Shown one piece after another: positions 1-11,693 of a DNA stretch of 64,000 bases. The stretch's first letter is position 1, and each line of letters starts with the position of its first letter. The stretch is taken from assembly GCF_019703515.2 (NCBI RefSeq), contig NC_059374.1:17893095-17957094 (forward strand). Direction: 5' to 3'. The position numbers and the translations under genes were made by a program. Under the pieces are notes generated by a model, which worked only from the letters and a program-made list of their open reading frames with translations, was not told the DNA's origin and did not search any database. This DNA is from Myxocyprinus asiaticus (lineage: Eukaryota > Chordata > Actinopteri > Cypriniformes > Catostomidae).

Positions 1-384
<384 letters not shown>

Positions 385-2055
385 CTATAATGGAGACAAG
401 GCAAGTAGAATGCAAGTTGAAGAAAAGGACACAGAACACTGATCAAGAAAATTACAAATATGATTTCCCCTTTAAGACCAATTTATACTTATTGGGCGAA
501 CAGGCTTTTTTTTTAGTTCACCTAAAAATTATGACAAAATGAACTGACGCTTTTGTTCTGCTAAGGTGTTCATTTGGTGATATTTCTCCTATTCATGCAC
601 ATCCCTGAAATTCTTGACCTAGAACACTCAGCTAGTCAAAGAGCGTTGGTGACTGGTTATGGTGATTGGTTAAAACGTATCATGGTTTGGACGTGATGTT
701 CTTTCTTTATTTTCCTAAACAAACTAATTGTAAAACAACGCAAAGCATAGTATAAACGCAGGATTCGTTCACCTAGGGTGCTTAAGTTCATTCAGGACAA
801 AATGTTTAGCTTCTTCCATTGTATTAATTAGGCTCTACTTGGTCAAACTATAGACAGACATTGGTGGAAACTTGTGGTTTGTGCAAGTGACATGTTGAGC
901 TGTGGTTCCCCCGGGGGACATAGATTAGAGTTCGGCCTGGGTCATGTCCTATCAACCTGTCTCACTCTTAATACTGTGTTTATCAATAATACATAAAATG
1001 GGGCAAAAGCTGCCACCTCCAAATAAAATAAAAATATAAAGAATATACAATGCAGATGACTTGCTTTCTGAGCCTTACTTTTTTCAGTTGCATAATGCTA
1101 ATATCCACACAGAGCTTCATCAGCTGGCTGAATGCATTGTGCAGCCATGGGGATGAGCAAGAGCTATATGCCAAGTGCAGTTTCCATGGCAATCGTCTCA
1201 TTTTGTACAGTAGTTCAACTCTATCTACCACTGCTACTGTGCGGCAGACTAACAGAGCACCGCTACAGAATACACAAGAGCAGAAATCACTTCAGCGATA
1301 CTGAGGGTGGGGGCAGGGTAAAGGGGGCGGGAGGCAAAATGTTCCCACATACACCCCAGGGCAGCTGCAGTGTAAGTTAAGATGATCTCTGTGTGGCAGT
1401 TCATGTGTTACAGTGGCCTTCTCCCTGACCTTTCTCACTTGCCAAGCTGGAAAGATCATACTACGCATTTGCTTATCGTTAAAGAAATTACATTTTGATT
1501 CCCTATTTTATATATCAGATATAAAAAGATATTAGAGATCGCTCATGGTCTTCACTTTGGTTTTTAAGGCCACAATGTCAACCCCTCCTTGTGGTGTGAT
1601 TACATATTGTCAGACGTTACTATGTTTTTTATGCAATGGTTCATGATATAGAAAACTATATGTACCCATGTGCAATTACAATGCTGTCATAAACACTTTA
1701 CAGACCACAGCTGCTATGTGCCTCGGATCAAGAGTTCTGATTTTCGATTTTGGTCACAAAAGCCAGATGTATTGCATCAGTTGGTGAAATAAAGCCCCCA
1801 TCTCCTGAGAATACAAAAGACAAGCTGATTCGAAGACAGCTTAGAAAGATCAATAAAGATCAGAGTGGAAAAGTGGAACACTGGTAGAAATCCCAGAAAA
1901 GAAAAAGGGTAAGTTTATTAAAAAGAGGAAATACTGAACTCATAACTATTTATGTCCAGATTCACAGGTCTTAGTTCTGTCTAACACTGATTGGCACTCT
2001 GTTTGAGACAGAAAGTGACAGTGGTGGTGGGCACTGAAACCTTGTTTCCTTGATA
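385..2055. other. ywhag intron, left part; no gene seen
   Basis: AT-rich intronic DNA. The block 1050-1370 has higher complexity and overlapping open frames on both strands but no recognisable protein. A short coding-like stretch on the plus strand at 1763-1887 is preceded by AG and ends in TAG. It reads PPSPENTKDKLIRRQLRKIN and is not recognised. I do not call a gene here. Confidence 0.4.
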
Positions 2056-2325
2056 GTCAAGTCAAGTAATTTTTATTTGTATAGCGCTTTTCACAACACA
2101 CATCATTTCAAAGCAGCTTTACAGAAAATAATGCATTAACAGAAAATGAAACTGTAATGTATATAAATTCTTAGAGTCATCATTGTGTAGTTTGATTAAA
2201 TATGATTGTAAATAAAAATAAGTAATTAAATAATAATTGTATTTAGAACCCCAGTGAGCAAGCCGAAGGCGACTGTGTCAAGGAACACAAAACTCCATAA
2301 GATGTTGGTTAATGGAGAAAATGAA
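2056..2325. repeat. Cyprinid dispersed repeat (TTTATTTGTATAGCGCTTTT type)
   Basis: It starts GTCAAGTCAAGTAATTTTTA, then TTGTATAGCGCTTTTCACAA and AAAGCAGCTTTACAG. It ends with CCAGTGAGCAAGCCGAAGGC and AAGGAACACAAAACTCCATA. This is a very common interspersed element of cyprinid genomes that I recognise by sequence. It lies in the ywhag intron and has no coding capacity. The boundaries are approximate. Confidence 0.7.
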
Positions 2326-3399
2326 TAGCCATGTTGCAATAAGATGCAAATATTTAAAGATTATTTAAGGCTTACCTCACCTATACAGCCCTTAACATTT
2401 ATTGACACGCATTGTAATCCAGCTAACTAGCTTGATGATGTCACTCCATTCTGAAGTTTTCAGCTTGGCCATGGCTGCTTGTCTCTTTGGCCAAACATAT
2501 CAATAATGGAGGGGCTTTTATCTACGAGACCGAAGCAACTTTAGAGTCAAACTGCTTTTAAATCTCCCCCACTGATCCATGAAGCTAAAAGGGCCTGTCT
2601 AGCATTTAGATATAAAACAATCCCCGCAAGGATGTGAACTTTCCCTTTTAACAGTCAGTTGGGATTTAGACCAAGGTAATATGGATGTAACATAATACAT
2701 CCATTTCAGCTAAATTGATCTTGTGGATTGCGTCTGTCACTACACTAATTTATTTTAATCAGACTTTCCAATCAATACACCCAAACAATCTTGTGTCAGG
2801 GTGCTTTTTAATGTATGGTCCTCCATGAAACTGTCAGGAAATAAGTGGTTAATCCCAGCTAACACATCAGATCCACGTTATAAATTACTAATCTATGTCA
2901 TTTACACCAATGTACACCATGTATGTTATATAAAGCTTATCTGACTGAAAACAACTAGATCACCGTGATTTATTTCCAAATCACTGTAGATCTTTGTAAT
3001 ATATTTCCAGTTACTTGATTACTGCTTAATCCACTTAAAAGTATATTGTATTAAGGCGAGTGTGTCTACTTGTCATTTGTAATAAAGTCAGCAAGGTATC
3101 GCCATGCGTAAAAAACATTAAATTGAACAAGACATAAGAGAAGAGAAAGATGACACCCTTCCAGAGCAAAAAAGCGTGATGTCAGCTCTTGACAAAGCAA
3201 AAATGGAGGGGCCCTCCTTAATCTCCCTAAGCCTGGGTTGGAGCCTCCTTAATACCTACGGTGAAGGTGCAATGGAGCTTTAGATGCAGATGTTTTCCTT
3301 TTCCTCCACAAGAAGCCCTAAAGGCCTTGAATGATTTCATAATGTTGTCCTGTATGTCCAATCCTTGAATACTGTTAAAATATTCAAAGTAATACACAC

Positions 3400-3430
<31 letters not shown>

Positions 3431-4267
3431 TATAGTACAAACCTTAAAAATACATAAGGTTGAGGGTTTAAAACCAGAGAGCAATATCCAGTCTGAATCC
3501 TGGACCTTACTGCAATATGACAAGGATGGAAGGTTCTGGAAGGAATTCTGCTGCCTCTAACGTTGGTTTAGAGGAAATATCTGAATAACTCCCATTTGAG
3601 GACAAGGAATGTGGTTAAAACTTAAGTAAATTATGAGGATGCGTGAGAAAAAATAGAGACAGCTGAATTTACATATAGCTACTGATAAATAAAAAAATGG
3701 ACATGTAATGCATTTACGACAGTACACCATGGTTGGGTAATGAACAGTAGCGATAAAACGCGTATTTACAGAATTAACTCAAATAATAGACTACAGATTG
3801 AATTTGTGAGATTTAGTATGCATTGTGTTTTGCAAAGCAACAATTTAATTAAAGAATAAATTGCATTTCTATTCATTTAACTGAAATTAATGGTGAATAG
3901 CTATGCTGAAACAGATTTTGATGCCTTATAATGTCGTCTCATTCATTTCAGTGCTGGTTCGGGAAAGACAGGAGGCACCGCCCAAGATCCAGACAGTCTG
4001 CATTCTCATTAATAAAGCACTGATTTCTCATAGATCAACACCACAAAAAATCCATTATACGACACTATATGAACATATTCGACCCGTTCTATGCCCTATT
4101 ATACTACAAATCAACCTATGATCAGTCACCATTTCACTTTCAAGCGGCATAGATGATCTAGTCTGCGTAATAAAACACTTTTACATTTAAATAATCATTT
4201 TAGCGACCGCTGGTCAAACTATAATATCCCACAAATAAAATGAAATAAATTCAAAAGAATGGCTTAC
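2326..4267. other. ywhag intron, right part, with (TA)n microsatellite
   Basis: No gene is seen. The stretch holds an AT-rich intron with a (TA)n run at about 3400-3424. Open frames rich in Tyr-Ile across the run are artefacts of the microsatellite. Confidence 0.5.
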
Positions 4268-4354
4268 CGATTTCATGGCTGCTGCCATATCGTCATATCT
4301 CTCTGCCTGCTCTGCCAGCCTGGCTTTTTGAACCAGCTGCTCGCGGTCAACCAT
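4268..4354 (-). CDS. ywhag: 14-3-3 gamma, exon 1 (start codon to intron 1)
   Basis: Minus-strand ATG at 4354-4352 starts 29 codons: [20 protein letters not shown] followed by DDMAAAMKS. This is the N-terminal helix that forms the 14-3-3 dimer interface. The following bases GTAAGCC (4267-4261) are a good splice donor. The codon TCG ends exactly at the boundary, and exon 2 resumes in phase 0 at 384. [10 protein letters not shown] identifies the gamma isoform. The intron between the exons is 3883 bp and holds repeats described separately. Confidence 0.96.
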
Positions 4355-4570
4355 GTTGGATGGTTATGTTTTATACGATATAATTTGTTTTGTTTTTGGG
4401 GGGAATGGTTATATTGTATGAGCTATGCTGTGCAATTCAATGAACGAGAGCTTCTCTGCAGCTGTTCCTCGCTGTCTGCGCTCGTGCCGACGGGCCACCC
4501 TCGCCCCTCCTCAAGCGCTACAGGGCTACGTCACTTTTCTATAAACGTGGGTGCCTCATTTATGATGTAA
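4355..4570 (-). promoter_or_regulatory. Putative ywhag 5' UTR and promoter
   Basis: The sequence just upstream (minus strand) of the ywhag start codon changes from AT-rich to a G+C- and CpG-rich stretch at about 4440-4545. On the minus strand it contains GTGACGTAG (a CRE-like half site near 4532) and a TTTATAG box near 4549. Together they resemble a compact promoter. The exact transcription start cannot be read from sequence. Confidence 0.45.
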
Positions 4571-5020
4571 CAATCCTTATAAGGGAGTCCAGAGGCCCAT
4601 ATATCAGGGAAGATGGTTGCACATATCAGTGGTCTTTAAAGAACAAATACAGTATGGGAGAATGAGTCACCCCTATAACTGCTTCTCTCACTACTGAATG
4701 TAGGGGTGGCTTTTGGGGGTGTTAGTGATGTTTAAATTGTAGGATTATGAATATGTTTTGTCCATGCTCAGGGTAGTTCTGTCCATGCTCATGATGGGTA
4801 ATTTAGCCATGCTTAGAAAGGTTACATGACCCATGAGACAATAATAAACAACTTGAATGTTGTTATGGGCCATTCTACAAAATGGGTACAGTTCGAAAGG
4901 CTCATTGGTGTCCTTCATACACAAACAACCCAGATAGCACACGTACATCTCCGAGATGTCTGTTTTAGATCTTTTTATCTGGAAAGCATCACAATCGAAT
5001 TAACATCTGCTAAACATCTT
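4571..5020. other. Intergenic DNA upstream of ywhag
   Basis: No gene, RNA or recognisable repeat was seen between the ywhag promoter region and the foldback element starting at 5021. Confidence 0.4.
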
Positions 5021-5685
5021 AAAGGGATAGTTCACCCCAAAATGAAAATTCTCTCATCATTTACTCACCCTCATGCCATCCCAGATGTGTATGACTTTCT
5101 ATCTTTTGCTGAACACAAACAAAGATTTTTAGAAGAATATCTCAGCTCTGTAGGTCCATACAATGCAAGTGAATGCTGGCCAGAACTTTGAAGGTCTAAA
5201 AAGCATATAAATGCAGCATAAAAGTAATCTATATGACTCCAGAGGTTTAATCCATGTCTTCAGAAAACAGATCAATATTTACGTTCTTTTTTTACTATAA
5301 AGCTCCACTTTCACATTCTTCTTCTTTTGTTTTTGGTGATTAACATTCTGTGTGGATATCACCACCTACTGGGCAGGGGGAGAATATATAGTAAAAAAAG
5401 GACTTAAATATTGATCTGATTCTCACCCACACCTATCATATAGCTTCTGAAGATATAGATTTAACCACTGGAGTTGTATGGATTACTTTTGTGCTGCCTT
5501 TATTTGCTTTTTGGACATTCAAAGTTCTGATCACCATTCACTTGCATTGTATGGACCTACAGAGCTGAGACATTGTTCTAAAAATCTTTGTTTGCATTCA
5601 TCTGAAGAAAGAAAGTCATTCACATTTGGGATGGCATGACTTTAAATTATGAGATCATTTTCATTTTTGGGTGAAATATCCCTTT
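5021..5685. mobile_element. Foldback non-autonomous DNA element (AAAGGGATAGTTCACCC family)
   Basis: The left end is AAAGGGATAGTTCACCCCAA. The right end is its inverted complement, GGGTGAAATATCCCTTT. Inner segments also pair: CTCATCATTTACTCACCCTC against a degenerate copy on the right, and TGTAGGTCCATACAATGCAA against TTGCATTGTATGGACCTACA. The whole unit is one long imperfect hairpin with no open reading frame. Other copies lie at 45993-46142, 46378-46505 and 58423-59117. Confidence 0.8.
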
Positions 5686-6719
5686 AAAAAGATCAAATTT
5701 ACAATCTAAACGTCTCGAAGATAACTGCTGAACGTCTTATTGACATCCGAGACATACTCATTGACAAACATCTTATAGACGTATTGCATATGAGCAAACA
5801 ACTTAAAAAAAAAAAAAAAACCCCACACACATCAAATAGACTTCTGGGTGATGTACATGTGCTACTGTATCAGGGAATGGCTCCAAAAAGAGTTTGGACA
5901 CTTAAAGGGATAATTCACCCATAATTATATGCAAATTCTGTCATCCTTTGCTCACTCTCATATTGATTCGAAACAGTATGACTTTCTTACTTCAGTGGAA
6001 CGCCATTCACTTTCATATGATTTTATGACACAATACAATTAGATTACAGCGTTAATGTGCACATAGTTGCTGTTTTACCTTACCAGTCAGTAGCAGAATA
6101 ATGAGTCAAGACTCTCCCATGATGACCAAGACATCTTGTTTATATGATACAGCCACAAACATGGTTCTCCTTAGTTGCACCCTGCTGCAAAACTTTTGTT
6201 GTCCACAATTGACTGTCCTGAAAAGGTGAAAAGGGCATACAAGGAGTAATCCTTGATGGCAATACAGTTAACAGCAAGCTCTACTTGGCACAGTTCAGAA
6301 CGGATGCCTCAGTTTATCGACAGAACTGGGCCAAATCCAACATCAGATTATTATACCTTCTCCTCAGTATTTGTTTAAAGCCCCTCCTGTATCACCAAAT
6401 CTTGTCCATAATGTGGAATTTGTCCACACAATAAAGATATTTGTGGACCATTCCTTAAAACTTGAAAACTGTTTGACATGTCAAGTTTCCAGATGGGCAC
6501 ACATCTTTGGTTATCCATTTCCTTCAAGAGATTTGTCCAAGGCAGATTAGCTTGTTTACCTCTCTTTGTGCAAAAGCTGTTCAGTGAGCATACGGTGTTT
6601 GCTAACCAATTGTCTGCTTACTTAAGGGATATCAATTGGAACTCGGACAGTCTCAGACATAGAGGAAGACAACAGGAATGGTTGGGCTCGATGTGTATCT
6701 ATATCCTGATGGTCTTAGG
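5686..6719. other. Region upstream of the RIM-binding-protein relic
   Basis: It contains an A-run and (CA) tract near 5807-5830. A second partial AAAGGGATAATTCACCC end lies at 5905. At 6651 there is a short piece preceded by CAG that reads SDIEEDNRNGWARCVSIS. This may be a remnant of the acidic linker upstream of the SH3 domains, but it is in another frame. The fibronectin type III exons expected upstream in an intact gene were not found. Confidence 0.4.
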
Positions 6720-7485
6720 GTTGCTACACTGGAAGACATAAAGAGGTGGGATTCCGAGAGGGAAATGTATGACCCAAATGTGCGCCTCTTTGTGGCTCAT
6801 TTCTCCTACAATCCTGCTGTGATGTCACCAAACCCTGAAACAATGGAGGAGGAATTGCCTTTTGAACAAGGCAGATCATCAAAGTAAAGAAGATTTCAAG
6901 AAGATTTGTTTTTCTTATTTTCTTTTCACATCTTATTTCTCAGTTATTCTGAAATGTACCATAAGTGAATTTAGAATAGTGAGCTTTTTGATCTTATTCG
7001 TAATCTTTTAAACACTTAATCTGCAGATCATTGTTGACCTACACTTCATGCAGTAATGGGAACCCATAAAGACAGTGAGATATGTTGTCTTGTAGGTGTA
7101 TGGAGATAAAGATGCTGATGGCTTCTATAGTGCAGAGTTGGGTGGTCACTTTGGTTTTGTGCCAAGTAACATGGTAACTGAGATTCCTGTGGAAGACAGA
7201 GAGATTAACTTAATTTGTTGCAACAGGGGTTTTTACCAGAGGAGACTCCCTCTATAAGCAAGTATTCCATTTTGTTCTCTCATGATGTTTCATGTGAACA
7301 ATAAAAGTCTTTTGTGTCTTAAAAATAAAAAAGTCACGTGTGTATGAATTTTATCTGACCCTTGACTACTATTAATTTTAGCATCTAGCGAATCTTCTAG
7401 TGTGTCAGATGGTGTGAAGGTCCATAGGATGGTGGCCATCTTTGATCATGAACCTTGGGAAAGTTCTCCAAACATGGATATTGAG

Positions 7486-8149
7486 GTGATTAACATTATA
7501 AATAATATATTACAATAATTAATATATAGATTACATTGATTGCCAAATAACTAGAATGTTCAAGCATCACTATTACTGATGATACCTCAAATCATGCAGC
7601 ATGATGTGGAGAGGTGTGCTATTACTTTTCTAGCAAATCAAATTCCCAAAATTCCATAGACTTACATTTCTATCAGGAAGACTTGCAGACTTGAGTGAAA
7701 TTCAGGATGACATTTATTTGATGAATATAAAACAGAAAATGTTATGTCTCTCTTTGGCGTAAACTCCGTCTGGTGGTCCGAAGAAGTTGTACTCGGAACC
7801 GTCATATCCTGCCAGAGATAGGAGGCAGGGGCGAGGAGCCTACCCCTGTGCAGGACGGGACTCGACTGGTGGTGGTGGGGTGGTGGAGGTTGACGTGTTG
7901 GCACAACTGAAACAGCAATGTGATAGAATGTGAGCAGACTTATAAAGCAATGGCTTACATGTGATTGGCTAGGAGTTACCTAGCTAATGTTGCGATGATG
8001 TACAATTGCTAGTCTTCCCGCTAGAACTACGCTGTGCTTACATTTATGGAGGGACCCATTAAGTCATAGAGACATGGGGGTGTGCTCTTTTGACATTAGC
8101 CTTATAAGCAACCACCTGGAAACCCTAGAACACCCTAGCAACCAAATAG
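7486..8149. other. Intron of the relic, part of it probable repeat
   Basis: 7740-8050 is G+C-richer than its surroundings and contains CGTCTGGTGGTCCGAAGAAG, CCTACCCCTGTGCAGGACGG and TGTGATTGGCTAGGAGTTAC. I believe this is an interspersed cyprinid repeat, but I cannot name it. It has no convincing coding frame. Confidence 0.4.
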
Positions 8150-9490
8150 CAATACCCTAGCATCCATCAAAATTCCTTTCAATACAAGTCAGTCCACTCG
8201 GTGGCCATCTTAAGAACACTCCCTGGCAGCTATTTTCCAAGGATACAAGCAGAGACTATTTAGCAGTGATGAATGAGAGAAACTGAATGGGAGAAACTGG
8301 AATGCCCAACGGTCAATGGATGTAGAAAAAAAATACTGCCTTACAGGTAAATGAGCCGATCACCTTTTATATACAGACAGCGCCTGTCAATCAACTTGAG
8401 AACGTGCAATACAATACGAGCTATACAATCTGGGAAAATTTCATTTTAGCGTAGAAAAGGAAGTCCCATCTTACAGGTAAAAGAGCCATTCAACTCTTTG
8501 ATGGAGACATCAGCTGTGGTGCTGTAAGCGATTTTAGCTGTTCTAACTTCCACGAGACTGAGCCATTGATTTAGCCATGCCCACTCTTTCCAAAACACCG
8601 CACCGATACCGTTGAGACAAACACAAATCATGCTTCCATGGTTTTCAAACACAACAGTACCTCATCTGACAAAATATGGATCAAAATATGGCATTAAGCC
8701 TCAATAATTTGCTGCAGCTACAACACTATTAGAACACGCAAAATGATTGACAGGCAGAAAGCGTCAGAGACCGTGGCCCGCGGTCACATTTTGTTTACAC
8801 AGTTTAGTGATGTAACAGAGACTGGTGAGATATCTCACGACACTTATTTCAGTTATATCATTCAGGGAGAAGGAACATTTTTTGCATATCTTTCCATGAA
8901 AAAAAAAGTTTACTGCACCTTTAACTTGAGAATGTCCATGCACATTAGCTGGACAAGCAATTTGTCTGCGTGATCTGAGCTAAAGAAACACAATTTATAA
9001 AACCAATGTTGTCAGATTTTACTGCTGATTTGAAATATGTTCTTTGATCGTAATTTTGACCGACTGTTTTGGAGATTTCGGTCTTTTCCCATTCAAGTAG
9101 ATCAGAGCTGCACTTTCATGACTGGAAATAGCTTCCTAAGATGGCCGCCGTTGGACTGACTTGCAAGAAAGACTTTGATACAAGCGGCATACAAGTACAG
9201 CTCCTATCTGCTTGAATGTGGAAAGACTGAAATCTCCAGAATGGTTGGCCAATGTAGATAAAATAACATAGTTTAACATAAATCAGCAGTAAAATCTGAC
9301 AACAATTGTAGAATAATCTGTGCTTCTTTAGCTCAGATCACGCAGAAAAATGGCTGGTCCAGCGCATGGACATTCTTGAGTTAACTGACAGCTGATGTCT
9401 CTATCAAAGAGTTGATTGGCTTTTTTACCTGTAAGGCGGGAATTCCTATTCTACAATCACCATATTAGGCGTTCCAATTTCTCAAATTCA
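8150..9490. repeat. Long foldback (inverted) repeat block, nested arms
   Basis: Several left segments pair with the right side in reverse complement. AAGTCAGTCCACTCGGTGGC with CATCTTAAG (8187-8215) pairs with CTAAGATGGCCGCCGTTGGA with CTGACTTG (9135-9165). TTACAGGTAAAAGAGCCATT (8471-) pairs with GTTGATTGGC with CTTACAGG reversed (9410-9435). An inner pair is ACTTGAGAATGTCCATGCAC (8925-) with GCATGGACATTCTTGAGTTA (9364-). The inner pair continues through CTGATTTG/AAATCAGCAG around a loop of about 245 bases. It is probably one or two nested foldback elements inside the relic's intron. Confidence 0.65.
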
Positions 9491-9805
9491 TTTTAATACA
9501 AGTGCTCTGTCTTAGGCTTAACATTCTCTGGCAGCCACCCAAAACACCCTTGCAAACGCATACCACTTTCTTCAGAAAATTACAAATCTTGATTTTATTG
9601 TACTTATTACTATACAAAAATAATAACTGGTTAATTGCAATACCTGTACTGCATACAATACCGTTTGTACCTTTTACGTATCTTTACGTATCATATCAAA
9701 TAGTGAATTGTTGCCATTGAATCACTGCTGAAATCTTCTGCAGGATAAGCTTCCCTTCCGCGCAGGAGACATTATATATGTTTTTGGAGACATGGACAGT
9801 GACGG

Positions 9806-10203
9806 TGTCATGTGTATTTTGTTGATTCATGTCTTTTATTTAGAAAAATTTAATTCCTGTTCCCTTGTCATGTGATTTCATGTTTTCCCTCCATGTTCAT
9901 GTGTCATGTTTTCATTGGTTTATTGTTTAATTATCTTGTTATCAGTTCTGTTTTTTTCATTGGTTTATGTACCCCCATGTCCATGTATTTAAGCCTCATG
10001 TTTTCCATTGTGTCTTTGTCAAGTATTGAATGTAACTTTGTAGTCAAGTCAAGCCATAGTCAAGTCCATGTCCATGTTCATGTTTTATGTTTTCTTTCAC
10101 GTTTGTAGTTAGGGTTTTTTGGATTATCACATTTGTAAATAAACTGCACTTGGGTTCTCTCTACACTTCGTCTTCGTCATTGCCATTGCCAGCACTCGTT
10201 ACA
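9806..10203 (+). mobile_element. Solo LTR inserted in an SH3 exon
   Basis: 398 bp beginning TGTCATGTG and ending CGTTACA, flanked on both sides by GACGG (9801-9805 and 10204-10208). TG...CA ends plus a 5-bp target duplication are the signature of an LTR retrotransposon insertion. It has a TATA-like GTATTTAAGCC near 9987 and an AATAAA signal near 10138, followed by CTGCACTTGGGTT. No internal region is left, so it is a solo LTR made by LTR-LTR recombination. A related LTR, TGTCAC...GTTACA on the minus strand, lies at 50183-50521. Confidence 0.85.
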
Positions 10204-10364
10204 GACGGATTTTATTAAGTATTATGACTCATAGTAACATGCATGCATGTTGTGAATTGTGAGTTCAGCTCATGAATGAAAGAATACATGTCTTGTGTTT
10301 ATTCCAGGGAGATCAGCATGGTTATCGAGTACTCGTGCCATCACAAGCATTGCCTTGGGATTAA

Positions 10365-11151
10365 AGGAAATGAGTAATCAGGTCCTGGGACCTCACTGAA
10401 TCCAGTTCTCACTTGTACATTTCTTTTTCTTTTTTTTACATTTTTTTTTTTTATTGTTTATATTAAATTAAGTGTCTTGTTGCCTGTAATATGACATGAC
10501 AGTTGTGTGCTCCTCACCTAATGCACTACTTTTATCATAATTTAATTACATTAATTCCAAGGAATTTAATTCTGATTAACACTGGAGCTTCTGGAAGCTA
10601 GTGTTTTATAGCCTTAAATGATTGATAATGGTATTTATATGATTATCAGTTTTAATTGTACGTGTCTTTTTATTTTTTATTTTTATTTTTTACTACAGTA
10701 CATACTGTGTTGCTTTTTATGATTTTAAGCTATTTTGTAATTACTTCCTATATGAAGTTACTGCATTGGAATTATTTTAACAATTTTGTATCACTTGTTT
10801 TGAAGTAACTTTTATGAGAATAGCTAAAACCAATTATAAGCATTCCACTCTGACATTTTCCTGTTCTTTACTCTTATTTCTATTTCCTTTCATTTTTAAT
10901 CTCAAGATATTACACCTATGTCATGATTTAAAAGTTGTTCAATATACATTAAAGTTGTAATTTACATACTGTGCATGCGGGTTAACATAAAAAAAACAAA
11001 AACCATTACAATCACTGCAGTTTCACAATCTTTATTAATATTTATGCAATAAATGGGACATTTCAAGTACATATTCAGCATCAGTGGAGCTCCACAAGAT
11101 CATGATTGTCCATCGCAGCCAACAGTACACTCATCCATAAAGTAGGAAACA
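10365..11151. other. Downstream of the relic; AT-rich, no gene
   Basis: It probably includes the former 3' UTR of the RIM-binding-protein gene. It contains T-rich and A-rich tracts and nothing else that I can support. Confidence 0.4.
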
Positions 11152-11274
11152 CTACACCGTGTAAAAACCTTTAGTAGTGCTGTCTACTTTATGAGTGACT
11201 GCACTGTACCTCTGAAGTTCCCGCCTCTTCTCTTTGTGCTCTAATCGTACTTCCTCTCTCTCCATGTGGTCCAA
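11152..11274 (-). CDS. Possible terminal exon of an unrecognised minus-strand gene
   Basis: The minus strand reads an open frame of 40 residues: LDHMEREEVRLEHKEKRREL followed by QRYSAVTHKVDSTTKGFYTV, then TAG at 11154-11152. The charged, helix-forming composition contrasts with the AT-rich noise around it. An AG (11276-11275) directly precedes it and could be an acceptor, though the pyrimidine tract is poor. An AATAAA-like signal lies downstream within about 110 bases (near 11046, minus strand). I do not recognise the family. The ending resembles small microtubule-associated ciliary proteins, but that is a guess. No upstream exon was identified, so it may also be a relic or chance. Confidence 0.3.
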   Translation of the reverse strand: MDHMEREEVRLEHKEKRRELQRYSAVTHKVDSTTKGFYTV

Positions 11275-11657
11275 CTATTCATTTTACGGCAATTTATTCA
11301 ACCTGTTTTTTGAAGCAAAGCAATTGAATTGGTGTTAATTCAACGGTCAAGTCATGCTTAAATATGATTGGATGTTCAACTGCATGAGCTTCAAACATTT
11401 TCAACTTGTTCAAAGTGCGTCACAGTCAACCACAATGAAGTTTAGAATCACCCATTTTTATAGTCTGGCAGTAGGTAAAAGTTAAACATTACATCTGAAT
11501 TGTCCTATTCTGACGTAACTGAACCTGGAATAATGTAATTTACCTCCAATTTGCTGTTCCCAATCAAAAATGATGCAATTAACATGGATAAGAAGAATAT
11601 AAGACAAGATGTATGGAAAAATTTACATTTGATTGTGCCATATTTAGGTGCTTTTGG

Positions 11658-11693
<36 letters not shown>

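Larger units (their letters stand above)
6720..10364 (+). pseudogene. RIM-binding protein relic (TSPOAP1/RIMBP family), SH3-II and SH3-III only
   Basis: RIM-binding proteins are presynaptic scaffolds whose SH3 domains bind calcium channels and RIM. Readable exons: about 6720-6883 (YDPNVRLFVAHFSYNPAVMS, EEELPFEQG), 7096-7261 (VYGDKDADGFYSAELGGHFG, FVPSNMVTEIP), 7382-7485 (KVHRMVAIFDHEPWESSPNM), 9744-9805 plus 10209-10218 (LPFRAGDIIYVFGDMDSDG) and 10308-10364 (GDQHGYRVLVPSQALPWD, stop). They match SH3-II and SH3-III of the family in order, with matching exon borders. Breaks: one base is missing in the glycine codon near 6870, which gives a stop at the exon end. A frame change occurs within 7201-7225. 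A 398-bp LTR sits inside the SH3-III exon. A TAA replaces the second Tyr of the GFYY motif at 10216. The 5' two thirds of the gene are not in the window. TSPOAP1 and RIMBP2 cannot be told apart safely. Confidence 0.85.

Noticed and set aside
3380..3430. Small proteins rich in Tyr-Ile on both strands (also 11650-11700 and 62300-62380)
   Set aside because: Translations of (TA)n microsatellites.
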